Source: Acanthaster planci (Eukaryota; Echinodermata; Asteroidea; Valvatida; Acanthasteridae). Taken from it: a DNA stretch of 20,629 nucleotides. Below, piece after piece: positions 10,501 to 16,500 of the stretch. How positions within the stretch are numbered: position 1 is the first letter of the stretch; every line of letters begins with the position of its first letter. The DNA lies in NCBI RefSeq assembly GCF_001949145.1, contig NW_019091393.1, forward strand, positions 1,751,595 through 1,772,223. Direction: 5' to 3'. Position numbers and translations under genes: made by a program. The notes beneath the pieces were generated by a model. It was given only the letters and a program-made list of their open reading frames with translations. It was not told the DNA's origin and did not search any database.

Positions 10501-12665
10501 AAACATAAGCACAGGTAATAGCCTCGCCAAATGATTGATGAAAAAAAAGTTGTGTTTACATGATTCTTTCACATTTCACTCATTTAAGGTCTTCCTGTTG
10601 TCAAGTTCATGTGTGGTATTGAGCAGATGGTAAAGATGGAACGCTGGCCAATCAGAGCTGGTGCAGGGATCACTCTTAGCCGTACACAGCTCCCGCTCAA
10701 ACTAGCCTGGGCTATCTCAATACATAAAAGTCAGGTGAGAAATATCCCAGGAAAATCTTTCAGAATTGTGGACAGTGGTTTATCCAACACGTCCAAAGAG
10801 ACAAATACAAAAAGATTATGAAATCCCATGAGCCACTGACCAAACAGTCTAAATACATGGACATGTACATGTATCTCAGTATCTACAAGTTTGCTTTTTC
10901 AACCATGGGGCTCATTCAATCAAGGACCAGTAGTTAACTTGTGGTTGGCTCATGATGTAACAAGTGCATGTGCAATGAAGTTGAAGTGCAAGTGACTAGT
11001 GGAACTATTGTCAGCAATGGCATATCAAGTTGTTGGTGTCAGGGGTAGTAAATTCAAAAGTGAATATGGCTCCAGGCTCATTCAACATGATGTGGGGGAG
11101 AAAAAAATATCAAAAACCTTACTTGCGGTCCTGATGCCCGCCTGGCTTTTATTTCATGGTGTTGCTTTCTTAAGGTGTGGGTGCTAATATTTTATAAATA
11201 AATTCATAACACACCTCTTCTTGGTTCATCTTTATCCTGATTGGCTGAAATACAGTCACATGTGGTTCACTAATATAGGCTAGTACATGAATTTGGTGTC
11301 GGTGTGACTTGACATACACCTAGACATTGCACATCAGTTCCAGAGACTAGTGCAGAGTCAGGTACCAGTCTTGAAAATTTTTGACTGGTTATTGCGCCCT
11401 CTGGAGGTTGTCCTGAATTGAAACAGTTCAAACCCTGGAAGATTTCTTTTCCTAGTTGTATACAGCAACTCAAAATTAGACTGCGTCTATGAAAACTGAA
11501 ATGAACCTTCATTTTTTGGGCAACTTTTGAAGTGCTATTAAAACTTGAATTAAAACAGTTAAAACCCTGAAAGAATATTTTTCTAGTATGTGGTGTGTTA
11601 AAAACACATCGACTGGCCAAATTTGGTCACTAGTATGTCCATGCCCTCTTGGGCCTGTTAGTGACTAGAAGAGTCCCGTTTCCCTCAAATAGGGCCCTCT
11701 TCTGGTCACCACAGTCGCGAGGGGACATAGACATGCACTAGTGACTTCACTGCCAGTCCATACATGCATAAAACTGATTACTTTCTTACCTATGAAGTAT
11801 GTATTTGCAAGAAAAAGTCAGAAGGGGTAAGTTGTCCCCCATAGGCCACTGATTGTCAGGTCAAAGATGGGCAAGGTAATAGTAAAAAAGCAAAGTAAAC
11901 ATGTTGGTTTACTGTATCAGAGGCGGATCCTGATATATTTTCAGGTTGTCAGGCCAAAGAATTTTTTAATGTCTCATTTTTGTGGACCAGTGATGGAACA
12001 TACCATGAAATACACTGTTTACAATGGTATTGGTGCTCTTAATTTAGTTATTTTTATTTTCTCCATTTTTTAAAAACCTTTTAAACCAAATATGTGACCA
12101 ACCTCAAAAGGCTGAATGTGAATAGTCGACTACTATAGTCCAACAGCAAGTGTTTGATCAGAGTTAGTCAAACTATGGTCAACCATGATCCTTGATAAAA
12201 CTTGCCACTTTCTATTGCATCGGCTAGCAGACACAGGAAGTTGATGATAGCTTTTTGTCTTCACCAAACCTTGGTTCATTGACAGGTTGTTATACACGTA
12301 CAATGCAAATGTGTTTTCTTTTGAACGATATCAGTATTTCTCCCCGTCTGTTTGCTCCACCATTTCTTGCATTGTGAAACCTTCACATTAGAGCAGGACG
12401 GGTATTTGCTTATCTTTTTTTCCAGGGCATGTCACTGGACTGTGTGGAAATTTCTCTATCTCGTGTCTTTGAATGCGGCCAGGCCTATGTAGCCCTGTCT
12501 CGAGCACGAAGCCTGGAGGGGCTACGTGTGATTGACTTTGACAAAGCTTGTGTGCATGCCCACCCAGATGTGCTGAAATTCTATCATGAGATGCGTCGAG
12601 AACAGCGCATGTTGCAGCCAAGCACTGATGACTATGAAGAGAAGGAGAATATCAGACATTACTGA
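3998..12665 (+). CDS. PIF1: PIF1 5'-to-3' DNA helicase (nine exons, 625 aa)
   Basis: Superfamily 1B ATP-dependent helicase that unwinds DNA 5'-to-3', including G-quadruplexes and replication intermediates, in nucleus and mitochondria. Coding exons: 3998-4525, 4799-5051, 5725-5867, 6786-6911, 8563-8669, 9366-9505, 9869-10063, 10589-10734, 12426-12665; all introns are GT-AG and all phases match. The total of 1878 nt gives 625 residues, close to the 641 of human PIF1. Visible motifs: N-terminal PIF1 domain with [13 protein letters not shown] and [14 protein letters not shown]-motif region near residue 199; Walker A GSAGTGKS 216-223; motif Ia TASTGVAA 241-248; Walker B DEISM 294-298; motif [11 protein letters not shown] 330-337; PIF1 signature [13 protein letters not shown] 363-375; GAQVML and NGARGVV 466-489; motif V with SIHKSQ 541-546; motif [13 protein letters not shown] 565-575. 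The start was chosen by similarity at the N-terminus and a G at -3. The frame stays open back to an acceptor at 3957, so an earlier start in an upstream exon is possible. Lysine 368 in the signature is odd. Confidence 0.96.
4799..5051 (+). CDS. PIF1: PIF1 exon 2 (Walker A and motif Ia)
   Basis: The acceptor CTTTTGTTCAG precedes it and the donor GCAG|GTTATT follows, phase 1. It carries the ATP-binding P-loop (Lys222) and the motif Ia strand [21 protein letters not shown]. The open frame extending left of 4799 is intron. Confidence 0.95.
5052..5724 (+). other. PIF1 intron 2, nothing recognised
   Basis: A/T-rich sequence without repeat pairs found elsewhere in the window and without a supported exon. 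Confidence 0.6.
5725..5867 (+). CDS. PIF1: PIF1 exon 3 (Walker B)
   Basis: It follows the acceptor TTGTTCTTTTAG and ends GAG|GTACAT, phase 0. It encodes residues 261-308, including the magnesium/ATP-hydrolysis motif [13 protein letters not shown]. Confidence 0.95.
5972..6218 (+). mobile_element. MITE-like element family 1, copy A (PIF1 intron 3)
   Basis: This begins TATAGACCTTTTTCACC and is colinear over about 240 bp with copies at 7469-7697 and 7701-7951. Shared blocks include ATAAACAATACCACCAC, GCATGCTTGACTAGTTTATC and TGTCATCACAGG. Copy C shows that the family has short terminal inverted repeats. The 3' terminus of this copy is poorly preserved. It is non-coding and non-autonomous. Confidence 0.75.
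6786..6911 (+). CDS. PIF1: PIF1 exon 4 (motif III)
   Basis: It follows the acceptor CTTATCTATGTAG and ends CAG|GTACAC, phase 0. It encodes residues 309-350 with [20 protein letters not shown]. The in-frame reading differs from a longer ATG-initiated frame that overlaps it. Confidence 0.95.
7091..7462 (+). mobile_element. MITE-like element family 2, copy 1 (PIF1 intron 4)
   Basis: This is colinear with 14624-14961. Shared blocks include GAACATAACAATTTGAATT, CCATTCCAGAGATGGTGGTT and TCTTTAGTCTGGGGAATTCA. The right end, TTTAACTTGCAAAAGGCT, is the reverse complement of the left end of copy 2, so the family has terminal inverted repeats of about 35-40 bp. TA dinucleotides flank both ends (7089-7090 and 7463-7464), as in Tc1/mariner-type insertions. 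The left end is diverged. Confidence 0.7.
7469..7697 (+). mobile_element. MITE-like element family 1, copy B (PIF1 intron 4)
   Basis: This starts AATAGACCTTTTTCACC, immediately after the family 2 element, and ends TGACATCACAGGATTC, immediately before copy C. It shares the family blocks AAACAATACCACCAC and GCATGCTTGACTAGTTTAT. Its 3' terminal repeat seems lost at the junction with copy C. Confidence 0.7.
7701..7951 (+). mobile_element. MITE-like element family 1, copy C (PIF1 intron 4)
   Basis: The left end TATAGACCTTTTTC and the right end GAAAAATGTCTATG are imperfect inverted repeats of about 14 bp, which defines the element at about 250 bp. It lies head to tail directly after copy B and in the same orientation as copies A and B. 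A TA target site (GACC...TGTC flanked by TA) is plausible. Confidence 0.7.
7952..8562 (+). other. Rest of PIF1 intron 4, nothing recognised
   Basis: It contains short homopolymer and low-complexity stretches only. No exon is needed here, because exon 4 (residue 350) joins exon 5 (residue 351) without loss compared with vertebrate PIF1. Confidence 0.55.
8563..8669 (+). CDS. PIF1: PIF1 exon 5 (PIF1 signature segment)
   Basis: It follows the acceptor CACCCTTTTCACAG and ends GGCAG|GTATTT, phase 2. It encodes residues 351-386, [17 protein letters not shown], then [18 protein letters not shown]. This is the helicase-family signature region. The residue before the invariant RQ pair is lysine. Confidence 0.93.
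8670..9365 (+). other. PIF1 intron 5, nothing recognised
   Basis: A/T-rich intron with poly-T followed by poly-G at 9171-9187 and no supported exon or repeat. Confidence 0.6.
9366..9505 (+). CDS. PIF1: PIF1 exon 6
   Basis: It follows the acceptor TTTTTACTTCTAG and ends CTAG|GTAAGA, phase 1. It encodes residues 387-433 with [21 protein letters not shown], which corresponds to helicase motif IV. Confidence 0.94.
9869..10063 (+). CDS. PIF1: PIF1 exon 7
   Basis: It follows the acceptor CAACACACCAACAG and ends TCAG|GTACAT, phase 1. It encodes residues 434-498, including [17 protein letters not shown] and [11 protein letters not shown], the conserved 2B-domain-proximal segment. Confidence 0.95.
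10064..10588 (+). other. PIF1 intron 7, nothing recognised
   Basis: A tract resembling an acceptor (TTTTTCGTCTTTCAG near 10338) occurs inside, but including sequence there is not needed: exon 7 joins exon 8 exactly as in vertebrate PIF1 (FGGGESG followed by LPVVKFMCG). Confidence 0.6.
10589..10734 (+). CDS. PIF1: PIF1 exon 8 (motif V)
   Basis: It follows the acceptor CACTCATTTAAG and ends CAG|GTGAGA, phase 0. It encodes residues 499-546, finishing with [15 protein letters not shown], the nucleic-acid-contacting motif. Confidence 0.95.
11413..11587 (+). repeat. 44-bp direct repeat pair, 131 bp apart
   Basis: The copies at 11413-11456 and 11544-11587 share TTGAATT-AAACAGTT-AAACCCTG-AAGA and end in CTAGT, with about 80 percent identity by eye. 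They could be a diverged local duplication or part of an older element. Confidence 0.5.
11626..11745. repeat. 120-bp fold-back sequence with GTCACTAGT ends
   Basis: The left end GTCACTAGTATGTCCATG is inversely repeated at the right end as CATAGACATGCACTAGTGAC with small mismatches. An inner pair, AGAAGAG and CTCTTCT, forms a second stem. This is consistent with a tiny MITE or a recombination-derived hairpin. Confidence 0.5.
12426..12665 (+). CDS. PIF1: PIF1 exon 9 (motif VI and C-terminus)
   Basis: It follows the acceptor CTTTTTTTCCAG and runs to the TGA at 12663-12665. It encodes [15 protein letters not shown], motif [18 protein letters not shown] with its arginines, and a short acidic tail ending ENIRHY. 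Confidence 0.96.
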   Translation, partial: GMSLDCVEISLSRVFECGQAYVALSRARSLEGLRVIDFDKACVHAHPDVLKFYHEMRREQRMLQPSTDDYEEKENIRHY

Positions 12666-13530
12666 CAATCAAATCAGATCAGGTTTTGTCACAAGGTAAT
12701 AAAAGTCTAATTCTTTCGCCAAACAACTTTCATGGAAATTGGAATAACAAAGAGCAAATGCACACATAAATAACAAAAAGGTTGGCAGCAGATTGTGAGA
12801 TGTAAATTATCTTTTTGTACTGAAGGACATACATGTAGTTATTATGTATGATTTGGAAAATGTTGAAATCGCCATTTTCAAAATTCACAAATAAGACAGC
12901 AGAATTGCACAGGAATGTTTGGAAGACTCTTCATACATTACTTTTAAGTGCAAGGTTTTAAAATGTTTTAATCAAAATATCAGTGCTAATTATAAACCTT
13001 AGAATTTTTCCGGACAATAAATATACAGTGTAAATACCAAAACAAAACATAATGTTGGATTGTATACTGTAGTTTTAACCCTTCGTATGATTTTTATGTA
13101 TAATAAGCTTTAATAAATCACTGGAAATCCCAAAATGAAACACTGCTGGTGTGGACTGACAACTTAAACCACATACACGATGTCAGAAGTGTCTGAATCT
13201 CGTGAATAATTCAATACATATACTACAAACATAAAATAAATCCAAAGCTTTCATTTACTTCGTAGTGTACAATTGTACTATTGATGATGAAGTGAGGCCA
13301 TGCTAATCTTATGGAACTCTGATATTTGGTGAAAATGTTTACTACATGCTTACCTCAATTTTTATGAAAAGTAACACTTTTACATTTGCATTTACAAACC
13401 AAAAAATGTTGTAAAGTAACTTTGCAGTGAGCAAGTCCTTCAAGCTTGATTAAGTTGCCCACAATCATTTCATAACATTTGCCTCACAAATTGTTCATTT
13501 GTTTCACCGCATCAGTGATGAATACCAACC
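12666..13530. other. Convergent 3' UTR region of PIF1 (plus) and PAXX (minus)
   Basis: No coding sequence lies between the two stop codons. Plus-strand AATAAA hexamers for PIF1 occur at 12698-12703, 13016-13021 and 13112-13117. On the minus strand no AATAAA is seen; ATTAAA occurs at 13114-13109 and 12972-12967, the first about 420 nt after the PAXX stop. If the distal signals are used the two transcripts overlap. Confidence 0.5.
13109..13117. terminator. Overlapping poly(A) signals on both strands
   Basis: TTTAATAAA reads AATAAA on the plus strand and ATTAAA on the minus strand. It is a candidate shared polyadenylation site for PIF1 and PAXX. Confidence 0.3.
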
Positions 13531-13564
13531 TCAGTCAAATTGAACCCCTTTGGCAGCTTTCCGT
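13531..13564 (-). CDS. PAXX: PAXX exon 7 (Ku-binding C-terminus)
   Basis: Only 34 coding nt follow the acceptor TTTGTTGTACAG. They encode RKAAKGVQFD and a TGA stop at 13533-13531. Human PAXX ends similarly but with two extra residues. The valine and phenylalanine are the key Ku contacts. Confidence 0.85.
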
Positions 13565-16500
13565 CTGTACAACAAACAAATCCAGAAAAATTTTAAAAAT
13601 TGCATGAAATGACTCAGTTTTTATCACGAATCAGCAATTTGAGAAAAATTGCCGATTTGTTTTGGTTAAAAACCAAATAATTTTGGTTAAATACAATTGT
13701 TTCACCTACATATCGGTAGTATGGACATTGCTTTGTTCTGTGATCAAGAGAGTTCAGCAAAATGCTCCTTTTTCCTCATTTGCCCCAGATAGCCCTGACC
13801 CTCAAATGTCTCTGAAAAGCTGTTTTATAGAGGGGAAAAACATTTGGTGGACGTATGCCAAGTACATTATGCAAGTACATGTAGGTCCACACTGTGTATG
13901 CCATACCTGCACACACAATAAGATGATACATCAGTTCAAGTCAAAGACATCCTCTTGGATATGCTTGAAAATCGCAATATTCATAGACTCGTTTTTGTAA
14001 TTAAATGCAAAGCTTTTGTGAATGTGAAAGGAGAGGAAAGTGAAAAAAATAAGTAGTAAACTGTCAATATAAAAAGGTACATACACTGTAGATGACCTAC
14101 AGTATACATGTATGTGTATTGAACTACAAGGCTTGAACCATAAAAATACCGTAGTAACTATTGAACGTAAAGAAACTTTTAGCATGATGGCTCAGGTACT
14201 GGCAGATACTCCATTCACAAAGAAAGCATGTTAGGGTATTGGAGCAAACTCACTTTTTACTGCTTGGGTTGACTATGCTATGACCTTGCTGCTTTTGCAC
14301 TCTGACCTGTCCCGACCTCTTTTTAGAATCAATATCTATAGTGTATGGAAACAACAAATTAAAAGCTGGCACTTATGAAAGCTAATCTCTTGCTGTTTGT
14401 TAGCCGTTAGTATTTGGAACAAGTGCAGGTAAATTTTTCACGGAAAACGATTACATGTATGCTGGGCACTATTGTAAGACATCGATTTAAGAAAACAGGG
14501 CAGAATTATGCAAAACCCAAATTTGAAAGGAACTCTGTGACAGAGGGACACTTTCAGTGAAGAAGCATGAAAATTTAGGTCCTTGGTTATGTATATCAGT
14601 CTCTTTATGTTAGCCAAAGAATAAGCCTTTTGCGAGTTAAATCTAAATAAATCTGGTAAACCGAGTTCTGTAAATTCACGTGAACATAACAATTTGAATT
14701 CTTCATACTGAAGACAATGTTGCTATACCCTGTGATTCAGGGTAAGCTTTTCCCTAGTTACATAACAGACGCTTTGCCTCAATATGCTGTTTTCAATGGA
14801 TAAGGGCATAAAGGAATCAGTCCATTCCAGAGATGGTGGTTGCTACGAAAAAGCTTGCCCCAAATTACATGTACAAGCTATAGCAACAGTGTCTTTAGTC
14901 TGGGGAATTCAATTTATGTTCATGTACAATCAGATATACACTTGGTGCACTAGAAAAGGCTTATTATCCTGCATATAACTCCAGAATAATGTTTGACCAC
15001 CTAGCACTGTGGCTTAGAAATGTGAACTTGAGTGCCATATCATGCATGAGTGCAACCAATTTTGGATAATTATGAGCACTGGTATTTGAAACAACAAACA
15101 TTTCTACATGTAGTTAAATACAGTTTATCCATTCCTAGTTAAATACAGTTTATCCATTCCTAGTTAAATACAGTTTATCCATTCGTAGTTAAATACAGTT
15201 TATCCATTCATACTGGTCATGACCAGTATGAAATGGTCAACAAAGAATTTGCTACCTGATCTTAAATACTTTTTCTGGCATCATATGAATTTAGACGCCT
15301 AAAACTCTGGCCCCTTTTCCCCAATATTAGGAACTGAAATGTTCAGGCTTTGCTAGCACTTGTACAGCAGTATCCATGACTCCGCATTTTGAAAGATCCA
15401 ATTTAATTCACACTACACTGGCTCATGCCATTCTGCTCCACCTCACAAAAAATACGCAAAGCACTTGTCAATCTTGATGTAAAAATGGTTTACAACTCAT
15501 GAGGGGCGCAAAGCATGATAATGGCTAGAGGGGTGTTTGAAAACATGAAGTAAAATTGTAGAACGAAATTGTTAGCAATTTATATCTTCTTTTAGCTTTG
15601 TAACTCAAATGGTATTAATGAATGGGAATACATCTACATGTATACATGTGCTTGCTAAAGGACAAGCACATGGACGCTCAATTTCCCTTGCCTTTGGCTT
15701 GGGCCACTATAAATGTCCATTCTCCTGATTCAAAGACTGATCAAGCACATACTTATTCCTTTAAAAACCTGAGTTCTTTTGTGGGCGAAATTGGTTTAAT
15801 GAAGGTAAAAGGACACGTGCACACACAGACATAGTCCCACACTTCATTAGCTCCTGCTTGTTACACTGCACATTTACACAAATTCCATTATTACTCATGG
15901 TGAACACTGCTTTAACCATTCCTATAACTAGCTAAGGTGCTTTTCAAAAGGGATTTGTATTTACAGTTGCACTCATTCTATTTTCGTTAATTTGTTTTTT
16001 TTAATTGAGAACAGAGAAGTGCCAGGGTAAGGACAATGCATGTGTATCCAGCAATGAATGACATACCTGGTAGGGCAGTGGCAACTAGACTTGCTCCTTT
16101 TTGTCCCTTCACTAAATTAAGTTCCTCTTCACATTCTGTGAACAAAAATACTTGTATTCTTACAGTTTAGTCACCATTCAAAGATATTGGGATCATGATC
16201 AATTATACTTTTTTTATAAGGAAAATCCAGGGTTCAAACAAATATTTACACATGAAGGTAGAACAAATTGAGAGAGACATAACTTCAAACTACTCACTTG
16301 TAAGTTTATTGGTCACTCCAATTACTGTTTCTGCTAACCAAAAGAGGACACTCTTTAGATCTGATTTCCTCTCACTGGCTGTAGCTTCATACAGATCATA
16401 CCTCAATGCTATTGATCCTGTCCCTACATCCAGGCTAACTTTATGAGCTTGTTTTGTGATCTGTAAATCCCCCACAGTAAATGCCTTCCTAAATGTAGGT

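Larger units (their letters stand above)
10735..12425 (+). other. PIF1 intron 8, longest PIF1 intron, with small repeats
   Basis: It holds a 44-bp direct repeat (11413-11456 and 11544-11587) and a 120-bp fold-back sequence (11626-11745). The remaining sequence gives no exon. Both open frames in it (11270-11620 minus and 11867-12073 plus) lack similarity that I recognise. Confidence 0.55.

Noticed and set aside
11270-11620. 116-residue minus-strand open frame
   Set aside because: It lies in PIF1 intron 8 across a diverged direct repeat and resembles no known protein.
13281-13325. Possible C/D-box snoRNA (ATGATGA ... CTGA)
   Set aside because: The boxes are only about 35 nt apart, there is no terminal stem, and the location is in the 3' UTR region and not in an intron.
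13741-13800. Possible extra minus-strand exon after TTTTCAG near 13795
   Set aside because: One frame matches phase, but there is no usable GT donor before a stop, and exon 6 already joins exon 7 in phase with a PAXX-like sequence.
15111-15209. CRISPR-like array
   Set aside because: The units are directly contiguous without spacers and the DNA is animal, so it is a minisatellite.
15300-15345. Acceptor-like tract and short frame (VPNIGEKGPEF) in PAXX intron 5
   Set aside because: It is followed by a stop with only a weak donor, and exon 5 joins exon 6 directly in frame.
16210-16240. Minus-strand LNPGFSL reading inside PAXX intron 4, resembling the NPGF of vertebrate PAXX
   Set aside because: It stops after seven residues, has no splice donor or continuing basic tail, and precedes exon 5. 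The real tail with NPSSKK and GVQFD is on exons 6 and 7.
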